Source of the DNA: Lachnospiraceae bacterium UBA3845
Lineage (GTDB): Bacteria; Bacillota; Clostridia; Lachnospirales; Lachnospiraceae
DNA: 45,747 bases
Direction: 5' to 3'
NCBI GenBank assembly: GCA_002392705.1
Contig: DGHP01000056.1
Location: 8,968-54,714 of the forward strand
A program made the translations under genes and the position numbers. The notes under the pieces are model-generated. The model made no database searches. It was not told the origin of the DNA and saw only the letters and a list, made by a program, of their open reading frames with translations. Positions 29,345 to 37,677 of the stretch are shown here, one piece after another. The stretch's first letter is position 1. Every line of letters begins with the position of its first letter.

Positions 29345-29890
29345 TCAAAGAAGAGACTTCACACATTCTTCCAGATCCTTCATATCCGCGGTCGGCTCAA
29401 AGCGTGCCACTACATTTCCGTCCCGGTCGACGACGAACTTTGTGAAATTCCATTTGATATTCGGGTTATTCTTGTAATCCTTGTCGATCGTCTTCAGAAG
29501 ACCGGCCATCATCAGGGCTTTGGGGCCTTTTCCGAATCCTTCAAAGCCCTTCCGGCTCTTCAGGTAAGTATAAAGAGGAAGCTCATTCTCCCCGTTCACA
29601 TCCGACTTCTTCATCTGCGGAAACTGCGTATTGTACTTCAGTGTGCAGAACTCATGGATCTCCTCGTCCGTTCCGGGCGTCTGTCCGGCAAACTGGTTGC
29701 AGGGAATATCGATGATTTCAAGTCCCTGCTCATGATAATTCTCATACATCTTCTCAAGAGGCTCATAGTGGGGAGTGAAGCCGCATCCGGTCGCTGTATT
29801 CACGATCACCATCACTTTTCCCTTATAATCCGCCAGCTTCAGTTCCGTTCCATCCGGTGCCGGTACAGTGTAATCATAGATTGATGCCAT
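29345..29890 (-). CDS. Glutathione peroxidase family thiol peroxidase
   Basis: 181-residue Gpx/BsaA-type peroxidase that reduces hydroperoxides, in Firmicutes probably with thioredoxin rather than glutathione. Seen: the peroxidatic cysteine C36 in NTATGCGFT (cysteine, not selenocysteine), the catalytic Gln in CNQFAGQTPG, a probable resolving cysteine in HEFCTLKYN, and the catalytic WNFTKF near the C-terminus. The ATG at 29890 has AAGGAG nine bases upstream; an ATG at 29896 would be too close to it. Promoter and an operator-like palindrome lie at 29959-29999. Despite the selenium cluster downstream in the window, no in-frame TGA replaces the active cysteine. Confidence 0.95.
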   Translation of the reverse strand: MASIYDYTVPAPDGTELKLADYKGKVMVIVNTATGCGFTPHYEPLEKMYENYHEQGLEIIDIPCNQFAGQTPGTDEEIHEFCTLKYNTQFPQMKKSDVNGENELPLYTYLKSRKGFEGFGKGPKALMMAGLLKTIDKDYKNNPNIKWNFTKFVVDRDGNVVARFEPTADMKDLEECVKSLL

Positions 29891-29958
29891 AATCATGTTC
29901 TCCTTGCAGATCTTTCTCGAATGCTTCGGACTTTAAAAAATCCTCTGCTCAGCATTTT

Positions 29959-29976
29959 TAAGTTGTACTCAATTTA
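29959..29976. promoter_or_regulatory. Operator-like palindrome over the gpx -10 box
   Basis: TAAGTTG-TACT-CAATTTA, a 7-bp inverted repeat with one mismatch, fully covers the -10 hexamer. The AATTG half-site resembles the two palindromes before the superoxide reductase gene, although the spacer is 4 rather than 6 bases. A peroxide-responsive repressor is a plausible ligand. Confidence 0.5.
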
Positions 29977-29999
29977 CTATGGCTCAATCTATTTGTCAA
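29971..29999 (-). promoter_or_regulatory. Sigma-A promoter of the glutathione peroxidase gene
   Basis: On the minus strand TTGACA (29994-29999, perfect), 17 bases, TAAATT (29971-29976). It begins eight bases after the stop of the upstream SBP_bac_3 gene, so gpx is transcribed separately. Confidence 0.75.
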
Positions 30000-30006
30000 G
30001 TCCTTT

Positions 30007-31575
30007 TTACATCTTCTCTGATCCGTCAGTGAGAAGCGAACAGGCTTTCCGGGAAAAGGTCCGGGCAAGCTTGCGCATTCTGAAGCTGCGCACAGCAGGG
30101 GATACCGAACGGTAAGCGGGATAACGGGGCAGTTCATATGAGTCTTCATATCTGCGCAGGATCTCCTCCATGAGGATCCCGCCCCTGCGCTTCAGGCACA
30201 GGCTTTCCATGGCGCCGCTCAGCTTTTCCCGGAAGGCCTCATCCTCGGAACGGACAGCCGCCACATAATGGTCCTCAAACAGACAGACCGCCCGGCTGCC
30301 GGTCTGAACGGATACTCCGCCCTGGAGCCGGATCAGCTTCGAAGCCATTCTCCGGCCGGTGATAATGCAGTCAATCTCCCCGTATCTGAGGGCCTGCAGC
30401 GCATCCCAGTCGGAGCTGTAGACCGTAATCCCGCTTCCCGGAAGGTCATAATGGGAAGTCCAGTTATCCTCTCCGAAGAGAGAAAGCACGCCGGCTTTTT
30501 TTCCCTGCAGCGCGAAAGGATAGGGCATGGTGACAGAAGGTTCTTCCTCCTTTGCCAGAACCACCGCCTGATAACTGAGATAGGGCCGGGTAAATGCGAT
30601 TCCTTCCGTTTCCTCCCCCCATCTTCCAAGCTTCACAAGGCCTCCGGGCAGACGCGGGTTTTCATAGCGCTCAAGAAGAATCCCTCCCATCACAAGGTCA
30701 ACTTCCCCTGCGAGCAGGGCCTGCATCGCCTCTTTCTCTGAAGCGTATGCACGGAACTGAAGAAGCATGTGCAGATACGCAGCAATCTGGACGGCGGTGT
30801 CAAGGTCAATGCCGGAAAACTCTGTATAATCGGGATAAACCGCGTCTTCCGGTATCCAGGCAAAGGGATAGCTGCTGCCGGCAATGCCGACTGTCAGGCA
30901 GCCGTCATCCCCGGGCTCCCATCCCTCTTCCGTATCTGCCTCCATATCCTCCGGCAGGACCAGAAAGAGTTCATCGCTTACATCGATCTGCGGTCCTGAC
31001 TGTGCTGCCGGACCTTCTTCCGTCTCACTGATACTGCACATCTGCTCTTCCCGGCTCATACCGCCGGACTCACCTGCAGAGCCCCTGCTGCCGGATAATT
31101 CGGCTGCAAGGTCCGGCGTGCCGGATATATAGGCCGGAATGTCTGTTGCTGTGTGTCGATCCTCTTTTGCAGTATTATTATGCATTTCTGCAAAGTTCTG
31201 CTCCGTCTCCGTTTCCTCAGCATCATCTTCAGGGTCCGCCCAGGCCCTCCCATAAAGAAGGAAGCCGCCTTCAGCTGAAAACGCTCCATTCTCCGGGCGG
31301 CTGCCTGTCTCAGCTGCGGTCTCTTTTCCCAACGCAAATAAAGCTGCCTGCGATGACATGTCCGCAAGCAGCGCTGCCGCCAGAATAAATGAAAAAACCG
31401 GTGCCGGATGACGGAAACAAAGCCGCATCAGCTTTCTGTATGCGGACTTTACACGGCACCGGATCCCGGTTCTGTTTCTTCTCACTGCTGTAATCCTCAA
31501 TTTCACCAGTATTTCCCTGTCTTCCCTGTTATCCCGGTTCTTAAGCTGCAGAGCATAAAGCAGGCCTCCCTTCAC
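30007..31575 (-). CDS. Membrane-anchored SBP_bac_3 (amino-acid-binding-like) protein
   Basis: Up to 522 residues. The last ~300 (about 226-475) are a periplasmic-binding-protein domain of the SBP_bac_3 type (GCLTVGIAGSSYPFAW, then GIDLDTAVQIAAYL, a mid-domain MGGILLERY, and DCIITGRRMASKLI). Before it come a basic stretch, a hydrophobic helix at 58-82 (VFSFILAAALLADMSSQAAL) with no lipobox, and a disordered acidic/Ser linker of about 140 residues. No permease or ATPase gene is adjacent, so it is an orphan or a sensor domain. Start uncertain: GTG at 31575 without a ribosome site, or GTG at 31485 preceded by GAGG nine bases upstream, which I find more likely. Confidence 0.8.
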   Translation of the reverse strand: MKGGLLYALQLKNRDNREDREILVKLRITAVRRNRTGIRCRVKSAYRKLMRLCFRHPAPVFSFILAAALLADMSSQAALFALGKETAAETGSRPENGAFSAEGGFLLYGRAWADPEDDAEETETEQNFAEMHNNTAKEDRHTATDIPAYISGTPDLAAELSGSRGSAGESGGMSREEQMCSISETEEGPAAQSGPQIDVSDELFLVLPEDMEADTEEGWEPGDDGCLTVGIAGSSYPFAWIPEDAVYPDYTEFSGIDLDTAVQIAAYLHMLLQFRAYASEKEAMQALLAGEVDLVMGGILLERYENPRLPGGLVKLGRWGEETEGIAFTRPYLSYQAVVLAKEEEPSVTMPYPFALQGKKAGVLSLFGEDNWTSHYDLPGSGITVYSSDWDALQALRYGEIDCIITGRRMASKLIRLQGGVSVQTGSRAVCLFEDHYVAAVRSEDEAFREKLSGAMESLCLKRRGGILMEEILRRYEDSYELPRYPAYRSVSPAVRSFRMRKLARTFSRKACSLLTDGSEKM

Positions 31576-31640
31576 CTGATATAATGCAGCAGCATCCCGC
31601 CTGTGCAGGGCTTTAACACAGCCGCCGAACGGCTTTTCTT

Positions 31641-31669
31641 ATGTTATCATTCATTTGCCGGTCAGTCAA
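31641..31669 (-). promoter_or_regulatory. Probable promoter of the SBP_bac_3 gene
   Basis: On the minus strand TTGACT (31664-31669), 17 bases, TAACAT (31641-31646). Transcription would start near 31634, compatible with either proposed start codon. Confidence 0.55.
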
Positions 31670-31704
31670 TGAAAGAAAACAGCATCGTATTCTTGCTGTT
31701 TCTA

Positions 31705-31713
31705 TGCTAAAAT
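31705..31713 (+). promoter_or_regulatory. Extended -10 element upstream of the NAD(P)H-hydrate repair gene
   Basis: TGCTAAAAT, followed at once by the palindrome CTCAG-TAG-CTGAG (31714-31726) that would cover the start of transcription. No clear -35. The leader would be about 90 bases. Confidence 0.45.
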
Positions 31714-31805
31714 CTCAGTAGCTGAGTCTGGAAAAGGTTAGTTCATAAGAGCAGCTGAAAGAATACCGTTTGCGGACAAAAATTCCTGTGGGAGGTGGCA
31801 AAGCG

Positions 31806-33404
31806 ATGTATTATGTATTGAATCATGAACAGATGCAGGCATGTGACCGTCTGACGACCGAACGCATGGGGGTTCCGTCCCTGGTCCTCATGGAGCGGGC
31901 GGCGCTCGCTGTATTTGACGTTATCTGCAGCAGATATCCGGACTGCCGCCGCGTTCTTATTCTGTGCGGAAGCGGCAACAACGGGGGCGACGGCTTCGCC
32001 CTGGCCCGCCTGCTGCTTCTGAAAGGCATCCGGGCGGATGTTCTCTTTGTCGGGAAACACGCGTCCATGACAGAACAGACCCGCACGGAATGCGCGATCT
32101 TTGAAAACTACGGAGGCACCCTTCTGCCGGATGACGCGCCGCTCAAGGATTACGACCTGATCGCAGACGCGCTGTTCGGGATCGGGCTGAGCCGGGATAT
32201 CATCGGACGCTACGCCGATCTGATCCGGGCTGTGAACCGGATGGACACCCCCGTGATCTCCATCGATATTCCGTCCGGCATCTCCGCCGATGACGGGCAG
32301 GTACGCGGTACCGCGGTCAGAGCAGACTGCACGGTAACATTTGCCTTCCGCAAGATCGGGCAGATTCTCTATCCGGGAGCGGAATACTGCGGTGAGCTGA
32401 TCCTGCGCGACGTCGGGATAACCGACATCGGCCTTTCCTGCGCCTCTTCCGCAGACAGAGCCTTCTCCGGCAATGACGGCAAAGGCAGAGAAGATCTCCC
32501 CGGCAGTGCAGAAGATCCTGATACAGGAGCATCAGATGGCCTGCCCGTAAGCCGGGAACCTGTCTGCGTACCGGAGGTATCCGACCTTGCGTCACTCCTT
32601 CCCAGGCGCAGATCCGACGCAAACAAGGGAACATACGGAAAACTGCTCCTTATAGCGGGAAAGGACAACATGGCAGGGGCTGCCGTCATGGCGGGTGAGG
32701 CCGCCTGCCGGACAGGATGCGGCCTGGTCTGTGTCTGCTCCCACGAAAAGAACCGGATGATCATCCAGAGCAGGCTGCCGGAAGCCCTGTTTGTCCCGTG
32801 GGACGAAGACCTCCGTCCCTGGCTGAACTGGGCGGATGCCATCGCCATCGGACCGGGGCTGGGCAAAACAGCCAGAAGCCTGGAGCTGCTCACGCAGGTT
32901 CTCAGAGACTGGCACGGCTCCCTGGTCATCGATGCGGATGCGCTGAATCTTCTGGCTGAGAATCCTGAACTGATTCCCCTCGCCGGAAACCGGGCTGTCT
33001 TTACGCCTCATCCCGGCGAGATGGGAAGACTTGCCGGCTGTCCCGCTGCTGAAGCCGCCGCGCTGCCGATTCCGGCAGCGGAAAGCTACAGCCGCAGACA
33101 CAGCTGCATTCTTGTTCTGAAAGGTGCCCGCACCGTTGTCACAGACGGATCCGACACCATGATCAGCACTTTCGGTAATGAAGGGATGGCCACCGGCGGC
33201 TCCGGAGATACCCTGACCGGAATCGTGGGAAGCCTCCTCGCACAGGGCCTGACCCCGTTCGATGCCGCGAGGGCAGGCGTATGCCTGCACGGTCTTGCCG
33301 GTGACGCCGCGGCAGATACACTGGGAAGCTGCAGTATGCTGGCAGGGGATATCCCCCGCTTTCTTCCCCAGGTCTTCCGGGCAGTCAGACAGGCGGGAAA
33401 ATAA
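31806..33404 (+). CDS. nnr: Bifunctional NAD(P)H-hydrate epimerase / ADP-dependent dehydratase
   Basis: 532-residue metabolite-repair enzyme that restores damaged (hydrated) NADH and NADPH. The N-terminal epimerase domain (about 1-215) has SGNNGGDGFALARLL and the PVISIDIPSGISADDG block; the C-terminal dehydratase domain (about 265-530) has NKGTYGKLLLIAGKDNMAGA, the GPGLG loop, VIDADALN, TPHPGEMGRL and the catalytic GNEGMATGGSGDTLTGIV. The linker between them (about 215-262) is long and low in complexity. Start is the ATG at 31806 with GGGAGGTGG upstream; the open frame to 31770 has no support. Monocistronic, ends at a bidirectional terminator. Confidence 0.97.
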   Translation: MYYVLNHEQMQACDRLTTERMGVPSLVLMERAALAVFDVICSRYPDCRRVLILCGSGNNGGDGFALARLLLLKGIRADVLFVGKHASMTEQTRTECAIFENYGGTLLPDDAPLKDYDLIADALFGIGLSRDIIGRYADLIRAVNRMDTPVISIDIPSGISADDGQVRGTAVRADCTVTFAFRKIGQILYPGAEYCGELILRDVGITDIGLSCASSADRAFSGNDGKGREDLPGSAEDPDTGASDGLPVSREPVCVPEVSDLASLLPRRRSDANKGTYGKLLLIAGKDNMAGAAVMAGEAACRTGCGLVCVCSHEKNRMIIQSRLPEALFVPWDEDLRPWLNWADAIAIGPGLGKTARSLELLTQVLRDWHGSLVIDADALNLLAENPELIPLAGNRAVFTPHPGEMGRLAGCPAAEAAALPIPAAESYSRRHSCILVLKGARTVVTDGSDTMISTFGNEGMATGGSGDTLTGIVGSLLAQGLTPFDAARAGVCLHGLAGDAAADTLGSCSMLAGDIPRFLPQVFRAVRQAGK

Positions 33405-33430
33405 AGCCATCTATTCTCCGGTCTCTGACA

Positions 33431-33464
33431 AAGCCAGCCGGCACGTTTCCGTGCCGGCTGGCTT
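33431..33464. terminator. Bidirectional terminator between nnr and the Fur-like gene
   Basis: AAGCCAGCCGGCACG and CGTGCCGGCTGGCTT, a 15-bp perfect stem with TTTC loop, flanked by short T/A-rich tails. Confidence 0.85.
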
Positions 33465-33471
33465 ATCATTC

Positions 33472-33969
33472 TTAACTGTCTGTACAGCTGTCCCCGGGAT
33501 CCGCCGGCTCAAAGCCGCGCTGCCCCGCATCTTTAATCACCGCATCCGAGATCGATATCCCTGTCACCTCTGCGCTGCCGTCCCGTAGATATCCGCAGGT
33601 CTTCAATCCGCTCCGGATAATCTTTTTCCACTCCTCCGCGTCAAAGCTGAACTTTGTCTGATCGCTCATCTGAACCGTACAGAAATAACCGTCATTGGAA
33701 AAGAAATGTCTCGGAATCCTGTACATGTTCTTCCTGCTGATCAGTCCGATCTCTTCAAGCAGGTTCACCATGCGGTATACCGTGGCAAACCCTACGGAGG
33801 CATCTTTCTTTCTAGCAGCAGTGTAGATCTCCTTGCTCGAAGTACAGCTGCCCTCCAGAATCACATCCAGAATCCGCTCTCTTTGTCTGGTAATACGGAA
33901 TCCCTGTTCTCTCAATCGCTCTATCACAGCCTGCTTTTCAAGATAATCTCTGTCTCTGTCGTTCCCCAT
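33472..33969 (-). CDS. Fur family regulator lacking the usual metal ligands
   Basis: 165-residue protein with the Fur winged-helix N-terminus (residues 15-80: GFRITRQRERILDVILEG, then SSKEIYTAARKKDASVGFAT and VYRMVNLLEEIGLI). The C-terminal half departs from the family: the HHDHxxC region reads HFFSNDGYFCTVQ, there are no CxxC pairs, H88 is the only histidine, and only four scattered cysteines remain. It cannot hold the structural zinc or regulatory metal in the standard way. It may be a Fur relative regulated by redox or by a partner. The frame is intact, but I see no strong ribosome site before the ATG at 33969. Convergent with nnr. Confidence 0.85.
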   Translation of the reverse strand: MGNDRDRDYLEKQAVIERLREQGFRITRQRERILDVILEGSCTSSKEIYTAARKKDASVGFATVYRMVNLLEEIGLISRKNMYRIPRHFFSNDGYFCTVQMSDQTKFSFDAEEWKKIIRSGLKTCGYLRDGSAEVTGISISDAVIKDAGQRGFEPADPGDSCTDS

Positions 33970-34022
33970 CCTGTCAATTATCTCCGTCTTCTGCTCAGTT
34001 CCTGTTCACGAGTCTCTCTGCT

Positions 34023-34940
34023 TCAGAAATCCTGCGGATATACGCCCTTGTTTTTCAGTTCCTGCACAGCCTGTTCAAAATCGGCCTTATCCTGCTGGTA
34101 GGTAATACCGTGCCAGATATCCGGCGTTGTAAGCACCCGGACGCGCGCCTTCCCTTCCCGCATCAGGTCATTGACCACAAAGGGAAGGAAAAACTCACAT
34201 TTCAGAGGATTCTTTTCCAGATTCTCCCTGAGGAAAAGAGGAAAACGCTCCTTCAGTTCCTTCATGAAATCCGCAGGAAATCCCCATACATTCATCGACA
34301 CAATGGAATCAGGATCCACACCGGTCCAGCTCGCCCCGTCGTCCTCGCTGAAAGCGGCGCCTTCCTCAGTGCGGATGATTCTGGTTCTCTCCACGATCGT
34401 CTCCAGATAACCGTCCGAACTGGTGGTGCAGAGACCTCTGGACACAGAACCGTTCTCCGTAAGCGTATTCTTCAGCAGATAACCGATCATCACATACTGG
34501 TCATGACGCTTTTCCTCCTGCATCTTCACCAGATAGTCGTAGATAAGCCGGAAAGCATGCTCTCCGTAATAATCGTCCGCATTGATCACAGCGAAAGGCC
34601 CGTCCGTCACGGAAGCCGCGCTCAGCACTGCGTGGCCGGTGCCCCAGGGTTTTGTCCTCCCCTCCGGTACACCGAAACCTTCCGGAAGATCGGAGAGTTC
34701 CTGAAAGACATACCTTACCTTCATCTTCCTGCTCACCCGGTCCCCGATCGCATCCCGGAAAAGCTGTTCATTCTCCCGGCGGATGATAAAAACAACTTCC
34801 TCAAAGCCTGCTTTCTGCGCATCATAAATGGAAAAATCCATAATGATATGCCCTTCCCGGTCCACGGGATCAATCTGCTTCAGACCGCCGTACCTGCTTC
34901 CCATGCCTGCGGCCATGATTACCAGCACTGGTTTTTTCAT
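34023..34940 (-). CDS. Sugar-phosphate nucleotidyltransferase family protein
   Basis: 305-residue Rossmann-type NTP transferase. Seen: the N-terminal nucleotide loop MAAGMGSRYGGLKQ, the DFSIYDA block, KPWGTGHAVLSA and VINADDYYGEHAF, where the DD pair would bind the metal, and INVWGF-type MNVWGFPADF. The family includes UTP- or CTP-dependent sugar-1-phosphate and choline-phosphate nucleotidyltransferases; the substrate is not apparent and no sugar pathway genes are adjacent. I start at the ATG at 34940 (MKKPVLVIM), with GGAGG 11 bases upstream; the extension to 34973 lacks support. The gene ends 53 bases before the Fur-like gene on the same strand, possibly cotranscribed. Confidence 0.9.
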   Translation of the reverse strand: MKKPVLVIMAAGMGSRYGGLKQIDPVDREGHIIMDFSIYDAQKAGFEEVVFIIRRENEQLFRDAIGDRVSRKMKVRYVFQELSDLPEGFGVPEGRTKPWGTGHAVLSAASVTDGPFAVINADDYYGEHAFRLIYDYLVKMQEEKRHDQYVMIGYLLKNTLTENGSVSRGLCTTSSDGYLETIVERTRIIRTEEGAAFSEDDGASWTGVDPDSIVSMNVWGFPADFMKELKERFPLFLRENLEKNPLKCEFFLPFVVNDLMREGKARVRVLTTPDIWHGITYQQDKADFEQAVQELKNKGVYPQDF

Positions 34941-34981
34941 AATCGTCCAATCCTCCTGCTCTGCCTTCTGCAAACTTCATA

Positions 34982-35010
34982 ATTATAGCATATCTCCCCG
35001 GCTTTGTCTT
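34982..35010 (-). promoter_or_regulatory. Promoter of the nucleotidyltransferase gene
   Basis: On the minus strand AAGACA (35005-35010), 17 bases ending in TGC, then a perfect TATAAT (34982-34987): an extended -10 promoter 42 bases before the ATG. Confidence 0.65.
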
Positions 35011-35140
35011 TATACCCGTAAATGCCGCTGCTCTATTCACGGCCTGTCTGAAATCAGCTTCCGGTTCATTGTGCCTGCAGAATAACAGTTTTTAAATTTC
35101 AAATAAAGCCTGCGAAGCAGGAATTCCGCGCGGCGGACTT

Positions 35141-35169
35141 TTGCAGAGCGTCTCACTCTGTGCTATGAT
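35141..35169 (+). promoter_or_regulatory. Extended -10 promoter placing transcription start at the yprB-like ATG
   Basis: TTGCAG, 17 bases ending in TGC, TATGAT (35164-35169). The expected start of transcription, six to seven bases on, coincides with the A of the ATG at 35176, so the mRNA would have no leader. Confidence 0.6.
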
Positions 35170-35175
35170 ACTGGC

Positions 35176-36519
35176 ATGATTATAAAACAGTATGATGCCG
35201 TATGCGATGAGCGTTACCTGACTGCATACGGCCTGAACCCGGAAAAAACGCTCTATTTTGATATTGAAAGCACGGGATTGAGTCCTGCACGTTCCCATCT
35301 CTACCTGATCGGGGCCGCGGTTAAAAATCCTTCTGCCGCAGAGGAGAACAGGGCAGAGGCGCCGTGGACCGTATATCAGTATTTTTCAGAAGCAGGCTCT
35401 GAGGAGGCAGAAATACTTGCTCTTTTCAGCAGGCTCTGCAGGAACTGCAGCACACTGGTCCAGTTCAACGGCGACCGCTTTGATATCCCATACCTGAAGG
35501 GCCGGGCTGAGGCGCTCGGTATGCCATCACCCCTGGAAGGCATGCAGACACTGGATCTGTACCGGGAAATCCGTCCCCTGAAACAGATGCTGGGGCTGAA
35601 AAAACTGAACCAGAAAACAGTGGAAGACTTCCTCGGAATCGAACGGCAGGACCGCTGGTCGGGAAGAGAACTGATCGATGTGTATCGATCTTACAGAGAC
35701 AGGCGGGACATCCTCTCCGAAGCGGACCGGAACCGGGAGCGTCTCTCCATGCTTCTGCTCCACAACTATGAGGACGTTCTGGGAATGCTGAAGCTCACTC
35801 CGCTGCTGTCCTACCCCCTTCTGCTGAACAGCATGTCTCCTGCAGCCGCTGCAGGACTGCAGACAGAGGTGCGGGGAAAAGATGATCTGAACGTGTCCTT
35901 CTGTCTGGATCTGCCTGTGCCGGTCCCGGTCCGGAGCCACGTCAGCTGCTCTCCGGAATCTGCCGCAATCTGCCGGGAGATTTCTGCCGGCGCTGCCATT
36001 GAAAAGCCTGCCGGAGATTGCCCGGAAAACGGTACCGGTGCCCTGCGCGGCGATCCTTCCGGAAAATGCCCGGACGACGATAACATCGTCCGGCACGGCA
36101 ATCCTTGTGCGCATTCCGGGCAGGACATCCCCTTTGAAAGAGGCCGGGAAATCTGGTCCGTATCCGCGGAGGGGACTAAGGTTCGGCTGCGGATTCCCTT
36201 CCGTGAAGGCACCCTCCGCCATTTCTTTAAGGATTATAAGAATTATTACTATCTTCCGGAAGAGGATACCGCTCTGCACAGATCTGTAGCAGCTTTCGTC
36301 GATCCCTCGCACCGCAGAAAGGCATCCGCCGACAACTGTTATGTAAAAAAGCAGGGGCTTTTCCTCCCCCAGCCGGCGGAACTCTGCCAGCCGGCCTTCC
36401 GCGACGCCTGCAGGGACCGGCTTTCCTGGTTCGAATGGGAAAAGCAGCCTTCAGAGAATCCGGATCTGTTTTCTTTCTACATCCATTCTCTGGTCCGCGC
36501 CGCATTCATGGATAAATAA
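35176..36519 (+). CDS. YprB-like RNase H-fold 3'-5' exonuclease
   Basis: 447-residue protein. The N-terminal ~210 residues are a DEDD-type exonuclease of the YprB group: TLYFDIESTGLSP (first acidic pair), LVQFNGDRFDIPYLKGRAEA (second), then NYEDVLGMLKLTPLL (last acidic residue). The C-terminal half has an S/C/G-rich linker and a globular part ending SFYIHSLVRAAFMDK that is not recognised. Nuclease activity is inferred. There is no ribosome site before the ATG, and an extended -10 promoter ends only six bases upstream, which indicates leaderless translation. Downstream is a bidirectional terminator shared with rpsA. Confidence 0.9.
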   Translation: MIIKQYDAVCDERYLTAYGLNPEKTLYFDIESTGLSPARSHLYLIGAAVKNPSAAEENRAEAPWTVYQYFSEAGSEEAEILALFSRLCRNCSTLVQFNGDRFDIPYLKGRAEALGMPSPLEGMQTLDLYREIRPLKQMLGLKKLNQKTVEDFLGIERQDRWSGRELIDVYRSYRDRRDILSEADRNRERLSMLLLHNYEDVLGMLKLTPLLSYPLLLNSMSPAAAAGLQTEVRGKDDLNVSFCLDLPVPVPVRSHVSCSPESAAICREISAGAAIEKPAGDCPENGTGALRGDPSGKCPDDDNIVRHGNPCAHSGQDIPFERGREIWSVSAEGTKVRLRIPFREGTLRHFFKDYKNYYYLPEEDTALHRSVAAFVDPSHRRKASADNCYVKKQGLFLPQPAELCQPAFRDACRDRLSWFEWEKQPSENPDLFSFYIHSLVRAAFMDK

Positions 36520-36532
36520 TGAGCGCGAAAAA

Positions 36533-36558
36533 AACCGGGAAGCTTTCGCTTCCCGGTT
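36533..36558. terminator. Bidirectional terminator between yprB-like gene and rpsA
   Basis: AACCGGGAAGC and GCTTCCCGGTT, 11-bp stem with TTTC loop; CATCTTTTCTTC follows on plus, TTTTTTCGCGC on minus. Confidence 0.9.
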
Positions 36559-36579
36559 CATCTTTTCTTCTGTCCGAAA

Positions 36580-37677
36580 TTACTCTTCGGTCTGTTCTTC
36601 CGGATATTCTTCCGCTTTCGGTGCCTGCGGCTCAAGAGCCTTCATGCTCAGGGAAATCTTGTGGCCATCGCCGTTGAAGTCAACGACCTTCGCCTCGATC
36701 TCCTGGTTCACCTTCAGAACATCAGACGGCTTGTCAACATGCTCGCGGGAGATCTGGGATACATGAAGCAGAGCGTCAACGCCCGGCTCAAGTTCAACAA
36801 ATGCTCCGAAATCGGTCATACGGGCAACTCTTCCGGTGACTACTGTGCCGACGCTGTACTTCTCAGCAGCGTTGCGCCACGGATTCTCATCCGGGAACTT
36901 CATGGAAAGAGCGATCTTCTCGCCGTTGATATTCTTGATCAGAACTCTGACCTGTTCGCCAACCTTGAAGACCTTCTTCGGGTTCTCCACATGACCCCAG
37001 CTCATCTCAGAGATATGAAGCAGTCCGTCTGCTCCGCCCAGATCGATGAATGCGCCGAAATCGGTAACATTCTTTACAACGCCTTCTGCAACGTCGCCGA
37101 CGCTGATTCTGGAGAACAGTTCTTCCTGCATCGCTTTCTTACGCTCTACAAGCAGCTGCTTGCGGTCGCCGATGATGCGGCGTCTGCGCGGATTGAACTC
37201 GGTTACAACGAACTCGATCTCCTGATCCTTGTACTTCTCGAGATTCTTCTCGTAAGTATCAGACACTAAGGATGCCGGAATGAAAACACGTGCTCCGTCA
37301 ACGACCACGGAAAGACCGCCGGACAGTACCTGAACTACCGGTGCTTTCAGAACTTCATGACTGTTAAACGCCTCTTCCAGCCTCTTGTTGCCTTTCTCAG
37401 CTGCAAGTCTCTTGTAGGTAAGAAGCGTCTGGCCCTCACCATCATTGACTTTCATAACCTTCGCTTCCATCGTATCACCGACATGAACCACTTCGGTCAG
37501 ATCAATGCTGGAATCATTCGAATATTCACTCTTCGTAATAATACCGTCGGACTTCCCATGGATATTGAGAATAATCTCATCCGGCTTTACGTCGATGACT
37601 TCGCCTTCGACCACCTCACCTGTATGGATCGGCTTAAAAGTTTCATTCAGCATCTGTTCAAAATTGTCTTCTGACAT
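36580..37677 (-). CDS. rpsA: Ribosomal protein S1 homologue, four S1 domains
   Basis: 365-residue S1-type RNA-binding protein with four OB-fold S1 repeats: about 18-87 (GEVVEGEVIDVKPDEIILNI), 105-170 (KAPVVQVLSGGLSVVVDGARVF), 192-260 (VGDVAEGVVKNVTDFGAFID) and 277-345 (VGTVVTGRVARMTDFGAFVE), then an acidic tail. Gram-positive S1 proteins of this length assist mRNA binding to the 30S subunit. The ATG lies 31 bases inside ispH in another frame; its GAGGAGG site is within the ispH coding sequence, so translation is coupled to ispH. Many Clostridia have the two as one fused protein. Ends at a bidirectional terminator. Confidence 0.96.
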   Translation of the reverse strand: MSEDNFEQMLNETFKPIHTGEVVEGEVIDVKPDEIILNIHGKSDGIITKSEYSNDSSIDLTEVVHVGDTMEAKVMKVNDGEGQTLLTYKRLAAEKGNKRLEEAFNSHEVLKAPVVQVLSGGLSVVVDGARVFIPASLVSDTYEKNLEKYKDQEIEFVVTEFNPRRRRIIGDRKQLLVERKKAMQEELFSRISVGDVAEGVVKNVTDFGAFIDLGGADGLLHISEMSWGHVENPKKVFKVGEQVRVLIKNINGEKIALSMKFPDENPWRNAAEKYSVGTVVTGRVARMTDFGAFVELEPGVDALLHVSQISREHVDKPSDVLKVNQEIEAKVVDFNGDGHKISLSMKALEPQAPKAEEYPEEQTEE

